From Litoditis marina (Eukaryota > Nematoda > Chromadorea > Rhabditida > Rhabditidae): 64,000 nt of DNA. This document shows positions 10,501 to 21,784 of this stretch, in pieces. Both the position numbers and the translations under genes were made by a program. The DNA lies in NCBI GenBank assembly GCA_964036275.1, contig OZ038435.1:25019581-25083580 (forward strand), written 5' to 3'. A model generated the notes under the pieces. That model did no database searches and was not told the DNA's origin. It was given only the letters and a program-made list of their open reading frames with translations. The first letter of the stretch is position 1, and each line of letters opens with the position of its first letter.

Positions 10501-13500
10501 TTGCAACGGATACATCAATGCCGGTGATTATTACCTATTGACTTACTTGACAGTTACTTAGTTGTCCCGTTCCTCAAAGGGCGGTTGCTCTACTGCGGGA
10601 CCCAAATCTTCTTCCAAACTTCGCTCATCAGTTATAGATGTGTATTGCTGTGAAGTATGGTTGCTGTATCCGACGGTAGGTTCTCACTGGTGTATATTTC
10701 ACAAGTAGGCGCCAGTTTTCGATTTGAATGAAAGATTTGATTTTTTTCGACTCGTTGTAACTGGTCGAACAACTTTAGTAGAGTATGAATGTACGCCATC
10801 CGTCGTAATACCACTTGTTATTCATTCTTTTGGAATTTATAGAATACGAGCTTCGTGAGTCTTGTCTGGAATTAGGCTGAAAGTTATGATGCTCAATTTT
10901 CATTTCATTTTCGAGCACATCAAGTTTTTGGTTCTTTGTTTCCTGCTCTCGTAGAAATAGTTTCACTTTCGACCGAAAATCTGTTGAACCCTTCCTTACA
11001 GCCGCGTTGCGTGCAGCCGGTGTGGATAAGCAAGTGATTGGCCAACTGGAAAAGAGGCTGGAACAGGAGGCTCTCGCCCTGGCTGGACTACCTGTTGAAA
11101 GGTACATTTCGGAAGCAGACTTTAGTGAAGTTGTCCAAATAGTCATAGAAATCTGATAAACGCTCCTTTTCAACCAAAATCATGGAAATTTTACCACTAT
11201 TTAATGCACAATCATTCATTTCACGTATTTGAATGGAGCAACGGCTGTATTTGTGTTGTGTTTAATAGTTCCGCCTTAGTGGTGCATCGATAGTTGACCG
11301 CGGCAGTGATCTCAACGTTTTTCAGGTGCAAATATTGTCATTTCGGGGTTGTGATGGAAGCTACTCCAGAAGAAAACAAGGTTTTCGCCTGTACCAACTG
11401 CACGGCCGAGTTTTGCCGGTAAATTCATTTTGTTTTAATTATTCGTCCAATTCGAGTGCAAAGTGTATATAGCCCGGATTAGGACCCTTTACCAAACTTT
11501 TGGGAGGGCAGTGCAATACGTATAACCACCGTATTACGGTTACTACGAACGCGGGTGGCTCCATTGATGTGTTTTTGTCTTGAACAAAAAATCTTTTGGT
11601 GTCGAAAAAAGTGGCCGAGAAAACATTCTTTTGCTCATTATGTAACTTGATTCCCCCATTTCTTTCCAGTCTCTGCAAGCGTGACTGGGAGCTTCACGTG
11701 GGTCGGCGATGCGATGAGTTCTGCAATGCTGTCGACGAGGCCCGCAAGAAACTGTAAGAATTATGGTTGTATTTATACACTTTCATGCGCACACTCTAGT
11801 AAACCTGTCCGAATACTCTTTTCGAAAATGCTTCCAGTATTCCACAAAAAGTATGGTTTTTTTTCAGGTATTCAGACCGTTTTTATTGATATGTTATGCA
11901 GTTTGTATATATTTCTCTTTTTGTTCATTTATTTTATTATCAGTTATTTTTTACAATTGCAGCGAGAACGAGCTGACAGCCGCCATGATCCACACTTGTC
12001 CCAGATGTCAGCTGAGCTTCGAAAAGGTGAGAAGTTGTATAGTCTCTTTCATTCCTACTGAGACTCGTACAGTAGTATTACAAAACATTAGGCCGGTTTT
12101 AATAACGTGCATGCTATCGGGAAGGTTATAAGTATTAGCCTTACAGCATGATAACCAAGAGTGTTGAAAAATGTTTTTGACAAAGCTAAAGTTTGCTGTT
12201 TGCATTAGATAAAAAACTTTGGAAAATGCGACAATGAATCAAACGTGCGCGAAAAATTCGTTGGATGGTCGATTGAAGCATTTTCTCTGAATCCGTGGCA
12301 GTTATTATGCTGGAGAATAGTAGTAATTGGCCATCAAGCGTGTACATATCTAATATGGTAAAACTGTAATCAATCAACTTATAAGTTCAATTGTCGGTCA
12401 CCTGTTTTGAGAGACATTTTTCAATTTGCGTCGATTTAGTAGACTCACGAAGATTTAAATCATTATATGTTCTTCTAGGCTTAGATTGATCCCAAAAAAA
12501 TAGTCTTATAGTTAAAAAAAAGCCGTAGTCCAAAGAGTTGAAGATTCCTATTACGACGGGAGATCCACAAAAGTCAATAGTCACTAAATAGTTGACCGGT
12601 CACCCCTCCCCTCTTGATCCAGCCGGTTAGATTTTGAGAGGTTACACCCCTCCCCCTTCCTATCGTTTGTTTACCAGAGTTTGATGAGACAGTTGTTTTT
12701 ATAGGAGGACGGCTGCAACAAGATGACATGTCGTTGCGGTCTGAAGATGTGCTACGTGTGCAGGGCCGTCGGCATAAAGTACAGCCACTTCTGCGAGTAA
12801 GTTGTTTTTTGTCGGTTACTTCGGCATGGTAATACCACTGTCTCGGTGGCTGTGGTGTCGCAGCCCTCCTCCTTCACCCTCTCACGTAATCACACTCACT
12901 TTATCTCCTCGTTCTCTCTCATTCTATCTCTCCCTCTCTCTCTTTCTTTCTCTCTATCTCTCTCTCTGTAACAAAATGTATGTTTGTCAGACACTTCCGA
13001 GACGGTACCGGCGCCACGTCGACTTGTCCGCGGAAGTGCAACAAGCCGTGCCTGCTCTACGAGAACGTTGCCAAGAGTCTGGAACAGCAGAGAAAGCAGC
13101 TGCTGGCCCAGGCCAGACAGAATCCCGACCTCGACGGTACGTTTACACTGTTCAACAAACGTAGAGCTAGTTAGTTAGATGGTCCATGGAATCTCTGGGC
13201 TTTTTAATCGAATCGGGATCTTGACTTGCCTCAGATTCAACGATGGTTGCCTTCAGTAGTGAAAACTTCACCTTTTTCAGTTTTGTAGTTTGGTTACCCA
13301 GATGGTTTTTAATCAGTTTCTGTAGACAACAGAGTCGCCTCAAGTGTTACAAACGGATTCATCTACCTCCACTTACTCGTCGTCAGATATAGCAAACATG
13401 CAAACAGATAGGGTTGTAATGAATAAGTCGGCCTAAACAGCACACGATTTCGTAATTTGATGCCGCTGTGTTCTAGTCGTAGTTCGTAGATTATTTTGAT

Positions 13501-13608
13501 GTGTTTGCTGTGCACGTGCAGTTCAAACTACTAACTCAACTTCTTTTGAAATACCGTTTTTGTATGAGAACCTTTGCAGAAAATGTCGTCAACGGTCTGA
13601 ATCTCTAG
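4523..13608 (+). CDS. RNF216/TRIAD3-like RBR E3 ubiquitin ligase, intact copy
   Basis: Exons are 4523-4684, 6092-6187, 6651-6782, 7125-7274, 7591-7697, 8083-8215, 8767-8893, 9358-9557, 9969-10062, 10392-10523, 11002-11101, 11326-11418, 11670-11753, 11963-12026, 12705-12796, 12991-13136 and a candidate terminal exon 13580-13608. All phases agree, giving about 646 aa. The N-terminus is acidic (a run of Asp near residues 62-80). RING1 spans about 379-438 (C379, C382, C394, H404, C407, C410, C433, C438). An IBR with paired cysteines follows. RING2 spans about 549-590, with [11 protein letters not shown]562 is the expected catalytic thioester cysteine of RBR ligases. [15 protein letters not shown] and the HFC end of RING2 match the RNF216 family pattern. 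The family builds ubiquitin chains by an E2-to-RING2-cysteine relay. The start is the first in-frame ATG of exon 1 and is not certain; a TTGCAG just after it could be an acceptor. Where the gene ends is also open, because exon 12991-13136 stops in phase 1 and can join the 29-nt terminal exon. Confidence 0.85.
4868..6008. mobile_element. About 1.1-kb element with inverted ends in RBR intron 1
   Basis: The left end near 4871-4905 (GTATAGTTTGCTTCAACC then ATCGATAGTAG) recurs inverted near 5975-6006, with about 30 matching positions. The interior is packed with GGGAAAT-type words and A/T-rich blocks. No open frame of note and no target duplication was seen. It looks like an old foldback or composite DNA element. 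Confidence 0.55.
6968..7107. mobile_element. CATACACC-family MITE, degenerate copy
   Basis: The left end reads CAAACACCAGCAAGGTGTG and the right end ACACCTTTACGTGGGTGTG. Spacing and termini resemble the family copies at 4160, 9702 and 57983, but the target duplication is no longer convincing. It lies in RBR intron 3. Confidence 0.55.
9702..9875. mobile_element. CATACACC-family MITE, copy 2
   Basis: This 174-bp element has inverted ends CATACACCAGCAAGG and, on the other strand, CATACACCTTTAAGG. A perfect 8-bp target duplication, GATATTTT, flanks it at 9694-9701 and 9876-9883. It sits in RBR intron 8. Confidence 0.88.
12900..12968. repeat. CT-rich microsatellite in RBR intron 15
   Basis: This is an imperfect (CT)n/(TCTCTY)n tract. 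The counterpart in unit 2 lies near 33825-33890 and has a different length, as expected for slippage. Confidence 0.8.
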
Positions 13609-15584
13609 CTGTATCGGGATCTTCTTCTTTAATCTGGTCTCTTCTACCCCATTTCAATTACAATATCATCGCCTGTCTGTCCATGATTTCACTAGGTATT
13701 GATTGTTCAATTGTTCTTCAAGGTCTTTCGTCCATGTACCATGTCTTTCTTCCAGTAGGTTTCTAACATTGTTCACTCTCTTCATTGCTCTAATGGATTG
13801 CTCACTAGTCGAATGGGTCAAGTACCAGAGTACGCTATTCACTGTTACACGTCGTACACTACCAGTGTCGACTTACTCGAACTCGATCTATCATTGTATA
13901 TGTATAGAGTTTGCATGTTTATATACCCCTGTGGTAACTTTTCAGCTTTACATTTTACCGTTTTAGTTTTACCGGTGTTCATAGTTTTTTCATATAAATT
14001 ACTGCATTTAGCTTTTCCAATCCAGATTGCGAATTGACTATGCTGTTTTAGCATTTCCTAATCTCTAACTCAGCTCTAGAGTTTGTATAATTTGAATGTT
14101 GTTTTCGAGCAGTAAACTCTTTCTGCAATAATCGGACTTTTTCGTTTCGCTCTCTTCGGTGAAATAGTGTCGAAGTACAAGTAAAAGTGAGAAATGTTTT
14201 CGGGTTGTAGCATGTACTCTATAGTACACTACATAAACTAATAACTGTGATAGTGGACACCCAACTGCCAGTACAAATGAATGTTTTTGCCGGCAAAATC
14301 ACTTTATATCGCTAAAAATATCACTGTAGATAAATTTGTAGTTTCATACAGAAGCAACCGGGTTGCTTTTCCGTTGCATGCAAACCTTATATGTGTAAAC
14401 CGCCCATAACCGTAAACTTCATGCAGTAAATGCAGTTGGATAGTCTACAACTACGTGATAGTGAGAAAGAAGTTCGTCCCTACAAGTTATATAGTGTTCA
14501 CTATTTTGTTCATGTATTCTGTTTCCTCCTTACAGATCACCGATAGGGTTCTGTACTTATAGATAGTTACTTACAAGTACAGAAGAGCTAAGTAACTTAT
14601 AGTACGAAATGCAACCAAGGACCACATGAAATGAGAAACCAGCATCAGATTTTATTCACCTCATTTTATACTCAAAATGTTTCAACTAGACCTCAACCGC
14701 AGCTCTGAATTCGTACTTCCGTTTAACGAGAAAGAGAAAGCGCTTGACCGTTTCCGTTGCCGATCAGGTTTATTTTCCTGTCAACCATCTTATCATTCCA
14801 GGGCATTTTGAGTTTCACATGTCTACTTTTCCTTCCGTTTCCTGCTTTTCGCGTTCATTCCTGGTGCACTTTTTGTTTCGTTTATTATCCTTCCGAATAT
14901 CCATCATTTTTTACCTTTTCAAGCTGCGTGGCTGGTCGAAGCGGGATGAAGGTGGATTCCTAACTATTTTTCATCCCCAATTTCTTGCAATTTAAATTTT
15001 ATATCTTTAACTCTTCGAAATACAAGTATTTCAGTTTTTTCATTGAATTTCTTTAGTTTTAGTTCTACGTATTCTACTGAATGCTGAAACCTGGAAAAAG
15101 GGGGGGGTCAAAGTTCTATTCCCCAAAATATAAATATTTGGATGGGTGGGAGTAAGACTTCGTTGTGTCCAGTCTTCTCTCTTGAAAATTTATTGTTTAT
15201 TTTCCAGAATGCTCCAAAAATAGCGCCGAAGCCGGACGGACAAGCTAACAACAATGCATTATCTTGTGCCCGAAAAAAGGTACTCTTTTCTATATTCAGA
15301 ACTTCGAGAAAACAAACACCTAATATCACACATTTTGTTAGACAGGTCGCTTCAAACCTGTGCTTCGCAAACGACCTACTTCGACAAATGAAACATGGGA
15401 AATGTTCCTATTCGCTCACGAATTCTTCGTTCAGTCACTTTTCTCAAACTGTACAGAACCGCCTAGCCTTCGTTTAGAAAGTTACGGTTCTAACACATAA
15501 CCTCCATGACAAATATAGGGCATTATTATTGAACGATAGATTATTGTTGAACGATACGGTATTATGATTAAAACTTGGTTGCAG
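13609..15584. other. Non-coding or unresolved stretch between RBR domain and basic exons
   Basis: No confident exon is visible. Three candidates were weighed. An ATG frame at 14679 (MFQLDLNRSSEFVLPFNEK) ends at a GTTTAT donor. A 72-nt phase-0 exon, 15208-15279 (NAPKIAPKPDGQANNNALSC), has a TTTCCAG acceptor that is destroyed in unit 2. A phase-1 exon begins at 15346. The two units are almost identical here, so divergence does not help decide. Microsatellite, SINE or transposon signatures are not evident. Confidence 0.5.
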
Positions 15585-18500
15585 AAGTCTCCGAGAGCGC
15601 AGGCGCAACCCTCGAATCTGGACGTCTCGATGAAACGAAAACCGAATGAGCCTCTGAAACCATACCAACCAGCGTCGGCTCAGCCTTCTGCGCTGGACAA
15701 TTCTGTCAGAAGAAAACCCAACGATCAAGCAAGAATGGCGAGTTATTCATTTATGAACACAAATCTTTCACATTTGTCATATTCCGGCAAATTCCAAGTT
15801 TCGAAAAACTCGAATAAAAGTGCAAGGAGGACAACTGAGACTGCAAAAGTTTTGGCGTTTTTTCACCTGACCTACATGATGATTATTGTTATTGATCTGT
15901 TTTGGAAACAATTGAATAAACAGACTTAGGTTTAACAATATAAATTTGAGATGAATAAAATGAAAAATAATTGAACGGAGAATAATAACTACTATCTAGA
16001 AAGTTATTCATTGATCAACAATGTTTCAGATAAAAGTCCAAAACCAGCCGGGTGCCTCAGCCAGATCCGTGAAACCGGTCCAAAAGAAGAAACCCTCGGT
16101 GCGACAGAATGGTCCCAACGGAAATTTCAACAAAGCACCGATGCCACCCTCTGGCCCGAAGGCTCAGGAAAAGACCGATAACAAGTGAGAAACGAACTTC
16201 AAGTGAGACGATTATGTGGGCCAATCCCGAGACATCGGTCCTTAAAACTGCAATAGAAAAATGTATTGCAGTTTAAAGGACTGAAGCGTTGCGATTGGAC
16301 CACATAATCGTCCTTCTTTCAACTTTTCTTTGACTTAGTTCAATCACCATTTTTGTAACCCGTTGTCAGATTACCGAGAACCACACTTTACACTATCAGC
16401 GAAAAACCAACTTTTGAATTAGATGGGAGGCTAACAGGCCTATTCGTCCACATTTTTTGAATGAAATCTACAATGTTCAGGGCTCCGAGCACGGATGCAA
16501 TGAGCAGAAGACAGCCCGTTTCACAGATATATGGCCCGCCAGCGGAAGTCAGAAGGTACGTGTGAATTCGTAGGGGATAAACTGAGCTGACTTGTAGTTT
16601 GAACTCGATAATATACAAAACACAATGAATTTCGATCCAGCATACGATGATGTGTCTCACGGTTTACAGAAAACAATGTACCATTTGAGGACGATGCTAG
16701 GATCGGTCACAATCTCGGTCACTTTATTTCAACACGCGCTCCTCAAACATACACTATCAAGTGGCACGTAATAGTACATAGAGCGAGAGACGCAGAATGA
16801 GATAGGAATTCCGGGATGTTACAGCATACGTAGTTTGTACTCTGATGTGTTCCAGTGAATACATCAGTCCCGGCGGCGACCCGAAGAGCCGGAGAGTGAA
16901 TCATTCGGCCGAGCCGAGCACGGACAGACCGGAAAGAGAAAAGGAGGAGAACAGCAGGGGCGGCGGTCTATGTTCGTCTTAATATTCATATTGTGTCGTT
17001 TTATATATATATATATATTCTGATTTTCTTATGTATCTTCTAAGTTAAATTTTCATGATATCCGGAAAATTTACAGGATCAAAAATTATGTGGGTTCACA
17101 TGACTAGAAGTCTTTTGAAGACTGTGACATGTACAAACCATAGTAGTAGTTCCAAATTCATACTGTAGTGCACATAATTGTGATAGGAACTATACCCGTA
17201 GGCTATTGTTTGCAGCAAGAATTCGTGACGTCAGTGGTCGTGCCGTTCGTAAGATGAAGACGTTTGTCAGTCGTCCCGTCAAGAAGGCCACACTCGAGAA
17301 GGCCGTCGCCAAAGTGGAGGCTAGAAAAGAGGCAGAAAAGACCAGACCCAAGGTATTGTAGTGTCATTGTTGTAGTTTGGTCCCGTTACACGCCAGTAAA
17401 CTTTGACCAGAATGTCACGGGATCAAGCTACAAAGACAACGGGATGGGTTACCGTTAGGGTGGTTAAAGAATTGAATTGAATTGGAATTGGAATTGAAAA
17501 GAATTGAAAACCAATTCCGAAGAATTGAATTGAATTGGTTTCTGGGTGAAACCAATTCCTAAGAATTGAATTGAATTGAATTGGTTTTGTTGAGAGAAAA
17601 TCGGAATTGAATTGAATTGGTTTTTGACGGCCAGAAAAAAATGGAATTGAATTGAATTGGTTTTTCTTGAGAATTGGTAAAAAGAATTGGAATTGGTCCG
17701 GAATTGATCCAGAATTGAAATTTCAAACGTGTGGAAAATGACAGTTTCTTGTCTTGTTCTATCTTGTTCAAACGTAAGAGCTGTTTTACGAACTTTTTTG
17801 CAAAATGCTCTAAGAATTGAAATTGGAATTGATTTTTTGAGAATTGGTCGGAATTGGACTTGAATTGAATTGGTTTTTGAAAACATTGAGAGAATTGGAA
17901 TTGAAATTTTCGCGATTTTGAAGAATTGATTGGAATTGGAATTGAATTGAATTGGTTTTTTGAAATGATGAAAGAATTGGAATTGAAATTTCGGAATTTT
18001 CCGAGAGTTGGTTGGAATTGGAATTGAATTGAATTGATTTTCGGAATTGATTAACCACTCTAGTAACCGTACATCGACATGGTGAAAAACCAGCCTCTAC
18101 GTTCATTGGCACGCTGCAAAATTTTCAATGGGAATGGCGAAAAATACATACGCTAACCTTCAACTACAACATTTCTGAACTTTGTTAAACAAGTAACCTA
18201 TTTCAGAGCAAACCGGTGGCTAAGCTGAATCCCGGGGAGGACTGTTATGTGAAAGCAAAGCCGCCACGAAAGCAACCTTCTGAGAAGTCTAAGAAGAAGA
18301 AATCTACTGACAAGGCGAAAAGAAAACATTCTACTGACAAGAAAAAGAAAGAAAAGGCCGAAGATGTAGGTTTATCAAAGTGAAGTGGAGCACAACCGTA
18401 CTTCTAGAAACTGGCTTGTTTAGTTAGGCAGGATTGTCCTTGCTGGAAATATTTACACTTTCTTGCATTTGCTATTTTTAATGTAGCTTGCAATATATTC

Positions 18501-18756
18501 TTGCGAATAGTAACTTTCAGAAAGCGTAAACAAGTATGAGCGTTATAATGTTTGAAACGTCGGGTTTGATTGTTCAATAAATGTTTAATCGATTTTTCGA
18601 TGTGTTTTGACCACAAATATTTGTCTAGTAGTCCAACTGTTTTTATTTACTTTGACCAAACTTTATAGGTTTATCTCTTTCCAGGGTCAGACTAAACAAC
18701 CGACCAGCCAGGAACCTTCCGCTCCACCGAATGACATGAGTACTAGTGAGGTATAG
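15585..18756 (+). CDS. Basic proline/lysine-rich coding exons, unit 1 (3' part of RBR gene or separate gene)
   Basis: Exons are 15585-15728, 16030-16184, 16481-16555, 16856-16971, 17216-17352, 18207-18365 and 18685-18756 (stop TAG), about 285 codons with consistent phases. The first exon contains an internal duplication, SNLDVSMKRKPNEP and SALDNSVRRKPNDQ. Both substitutions between the units in that exon are synonymous in this frame (CCC/CCT and AGA/CGA), which supports it. Its donor appears to be a GC-type site (CAA then GCAAGA). The C-terminal part is very basic (KSKKKKSTDKAKRKHSTDKKKK) and probably disordered and nuclear. No domain is recognised. The exons could be the tail of the RBR ligase, but the preceding RBR exon ends in phase 1 while this block starts in phase 0, so a linking exon is missing or this is a distinct gene. 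Confidence 0.6.
16202..16317. mobile_element. 116-bp hairpin MITE (GACGATTATGTGG family), unit 1
   Basis: Almost the entire element is an inverted repeat. GACGATTATGTGGGCCAATC at the left pairs with GATTGGACCACATAATCGTC at the right, and CTGCAATAGAAAAATGTATTGCAG forms the loop region. The flanking 4-bp repeat is TTCA on both sides. The counterpart in unit 2 is 37128-37243, so it predates the duplication. Confidence 0.85.
17456..18062. mobile_element. AATTG-rich hAT-like non-autonomous element, unit 1 only
   Basis: The 607-bp insertion is absent from unit 2, where the empty site GTAACCGT occurs once near 39216. Here GTTACCGT precedes it and GTAACCGT follows it, an 8-bp target duplication with one mismatch. 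The ends are TAGGGTGGTTAA and, on the other strand, TAGAGTGGTTAA. They fit the YARNG terminus and 8-bp duplication known for hAT elements. The interior is built from GAATTGAATTGG/AATTGGTTTT words in both orientations and has no transposase. It lies in an intron between exons 17216-17352 and 18207-18365. Confidence 0.85.
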
Positions 18757-19094
18757 TGGTCGTCATTCCTACGGGATCATCTACAGTTTGTAGTCTAATT
18801 TTCCTCTCTAAACTCAAATATTAGTGTTGCATAAGCAGTAATTGACGTGATACAGAAAGTTTTGAAAATTTCTCACATATTTCTGAAGTAGTCCGGAAAA
18901 TCATAATCTCCTAGCATTTCTCATGTGTGAATTTAATAAAAACATTATTTTAACAATTTAATAGTGAATTTAATAAAAACAATAAAACAAATAAAAACAA
19001 AACAATAACAAACACAAAAACAACATAACAAACAAAAACATAACACAAAAACAGAAACGTTATTGAATGTTTATACCCACAAATAAATCATCCA

Positions 19095-19170
19095 TCATGT
19101 GGCTTAATAGGGTTCGAACCCAGCTCGTGTGAGCAGCAGCGCGCACGCAACCACACCATCGTTCGCGTCA
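19095..19170 (-). repeat. tRNA-derived SINE-like head, unit 1
   Basis: On the minus strand a GGTGTGGTTGCGTGCGCGC segment resembling a pol III A box is followed about 30 bp later by GGGTTCGAACCC, a perfect B box (19110-19121). The arms do not close into a full tRNA cloverleaf, so I call it tRNA-derived rather than a tRNA gene. An A/C-rich, low-complexity tract (about 18940-19060) adjoins it. The copy in unit 2 is near 40263-40338. Confidence 0.45.
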
Positions 19171-19261
19171 AACTGATCTCATTAATAACATAATTTCAAC
19201 TATCTATTTCGGACAAATCTTTTATGTGTTACCTTGGTAGCGTATATCTGTTCAGAAGTCG

Positions 19262-21437
19262 ATGACGGCAATCGATTCGGTGGCCACGATGCCATCTGGA
19301 GCCGCTCCGTGTCTCTCCAACAAGGACAACGGGGGGAATATTCTTCTGCCCGATGGCGCCCCCTGGTGGAGTACTCAGCGAAAACCAACCGACGAGGAAC
19401 TGGTATGTTACAAAGAAACAGCTGATTTGCTTTAAAAATTTCACCGATAAATTTGGAGCAATTTTTTTCACACTTCCACTTGTATCGCCCCTTGCGACAA
19501 AAACAACTATTTCTTCAAGTTTGCACATTCTCACGACAAATGAAAGTAAAGTACGACACCAAAAAAACTTTACATGTTTCTTATCGTGCACAATCGTGTG
19601 AGTGTGTTGTAACTGTTTCTATAAGCTTGTCTTGAGAGTTTTATCGAACTTTTCGTGTAGGGACTAGATCGACTGCTCGCGAGCCAACTCAATATTTGAA
19701 CAACAACTAATCACTGCTTTTGTAAAGTATTCATTTCTTCAATGAGCACTGTTCATTTCACCTGCAGCAGTGTTTCAGGATGAGGATGGTACCGAAGATG
19801 ATCCTCCTATGGATTCTGAAGTTCTTCTCGAGGTCAACCAGGGAAAGAAGATACTCGTCAACATGCCTAATGTTCCGTGAGTCACGCAGCAAAACTATCT
19901 ACGTGTTCTGCAAAACTAAATGATATATATGATTAACGAGTATTTTGCGGGATACTGTACATCTAGCCATTGTGTACAACCATTGTGTTTGTAGTTTGGT
20001 CGTAAGTTTTAGGTGGTATTTCACCATTAATCCTAGAATACAAACCAAACTAAAACCCAGATGTTTCCACTGACCCACACGGTCAAGTTATCAGTTATTA
20101 TTGGTCTGATTTACTACTAATCTCTCAAGCGCCGTGATAACTATTATGGAACCATAGGGGGGTGCTCGTCTCAAAGCAAGCCGATACGGTGTGATTTCTC
20201 TATGTTCGTGGTTGGACCCCGTTGCTTTTCGGTCGGAAGTCTATGAAATTGGCGTGTATTACGTTTAAACTACAACTCAGTTGTGTTCTTCTCCTATGTT
20301 CAGAATCGAACTGGACGCCATGAACGAGCTGATGGTGCTGTCGAATCGAGATGATCTGTTCTTCAATCGCGACATTCTCTTCGGAAACACCATCAGGAAC
20401 ATGATCAATCTCAATGGTTATTTCTCAGTCTCACCTTCAACTCATTTAATTCAAATTCTGCATAAATGAGATATAGCTACGACGATTAGCATAAAAGTAG
20501 ATATGGAATAACAAACACTTTTTCGCTCCTACTTTGGTTCACTTTCATAGGTTCACTTTCATAGGTTCACTTTCATATAGGTTTGCCAATAAGCAGAGGC
20601 AGGACCAAACCTGGGTCTCTTCTCACACGCTTTTCCTCTGCTTTCATACGGTGGGACGAGGGTCGCAAAATAGGACGCAAAGCGAGAGAGCCAGAATGGG
20701 TGGGATTAAGTTGTATGGATGTTCTAGAATACAAAGTTCACAAGTATATTATGTTTGTTTGTCTGCCTGTTTATTATTGTCAACATTTTGTTTACAGACA
20801 TGTCAACAAGGGCGACTGCGCACAGAAACACGGACAAGGTTGCAATTGAATGGGGTGCGGAGCCGACCAAAGCCAGGGTCTACAATGTGGGTTGGGACCG
20901 GGGGACTAGTATACTAGAAGTAAATAGAATGGTCACGTGAAGTTAGCATTCTAATGAGAAATCGTGCACTTTGTCATGGCACGTTTCTGAGTTCTACTGT
21001 GTTTTTCACGTGACTCTGCAATTGACTAACAGTATACCTATTGGGGAACAATTCACATTTACACCCCCCCCCCCCCACCATATTTCTCAAAGTTAGAATG
21101 TGAGACATTGTACTTCCACCCTTTAGTGGGAAGGTGATTGTGTAATGTTGATATTCAACTTCAATCCAACTCTACACATTCAACTTTCAAGTTCGAATTA
21201 CTACAATTGGTTCGAGTTCAAGTTGCTCAGTCAGGTTTCTTATCTTCAGTCACACGGGTTACTTTACACTAGTTATATTTGCTTCTGCTTTTAGTTAGTA
21301 CACTGGTAAATAACGGTTTGTTATTATTTTTTGGGATTTTCTCCTGTTTTCAGCGAGCGTCGAACAACATTTCGTACGAGGCGCCGTTCAAGCCGACTGG
21401 CGGTGCGACTGTGGGGGACAAACCTGCGGCCGTCTAG
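19262..21437 (+). CDS. Gene A2: paralogue of A1, 174 aa, unit 1
   Basis: Exons are 19262-19402, 19779-19876, 20304-20416, 20798-20886 and 21354-21437 (stop TAG). The structure and phases are identical to A1. Shared blocks are WSTQRKPTDEEL in exon 1, an acidic DEDGTEDD segment with MDSEVLLEV in exon 2, FFNRDILFGNT in exon 3 and YEAPFKP in the last exon. The exon-3 core is the most conserved part of the family. An acceptor-like TTCAG directly precedes AAGTCG and the ATG, so the start may follow a trans-splice or an upstream untranslated exon. The function is unknown. A1 is clearly diverged from A2, so the A1/A2 duplication is much older than the 21-kb one. Confidence 0.8.
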
Positions 21438-21748
21438 ATAATGCTGACAGGATAAACATATACAGCTGGTTATAAAGATGTCATGCAAACTGTTCTCACT
21501 ATATTGTAGTTTATAGACTAGCTTTTTCGAAGTTTCGAAACGAAAGCTCCGTGGTTTTTGGATACGAGCAACCTATCTTAAATACAACTGTCGTTCAAAC
21601 TGCAACTAGTGAATTAGCGCTGCCCTCTGAACTTCTCTGTTCTCCGAACTTCTTGTACGGTTTGCACACGGAACGGCCAGTTTCCCAACTTTTCGGGAAC
21701 ATTGACTTTTTACCCCCCACCTTTCTGAAATTATATTGCGTTTGGGGA

Positions 21749-21784
<36 letters not shown>

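Noticed and set aside
12900..13174. Ser/Leu-rich frames around 12802-13178
   Set aside because: They mix a CT microsatellite with shifted readings of the real RBR exon 12991-13136.
15346..15477. Phase-1 exon linking the RBR gene to the basic exons
   Set aside because: Its only phase-0 donor (GTTCAG) is weak, and a unit-to-unit difference changes Pro to Leu in its frame; the support was too thin to annotate.
17464..18112. Long minus-strand frames rich in Asn, Ser, Ile, Gln and Phe
   Set aside because: They are translations of the AATTG-repeat interior of the hAT-like element 17456-18062, which is absent from unit 2.
19095..19170. Genuine tRNA gene
   Set aside because: A and B boxes are present but the acceptor and anticodon arms do not pair; only a tRNA-derived repeat can be supported.
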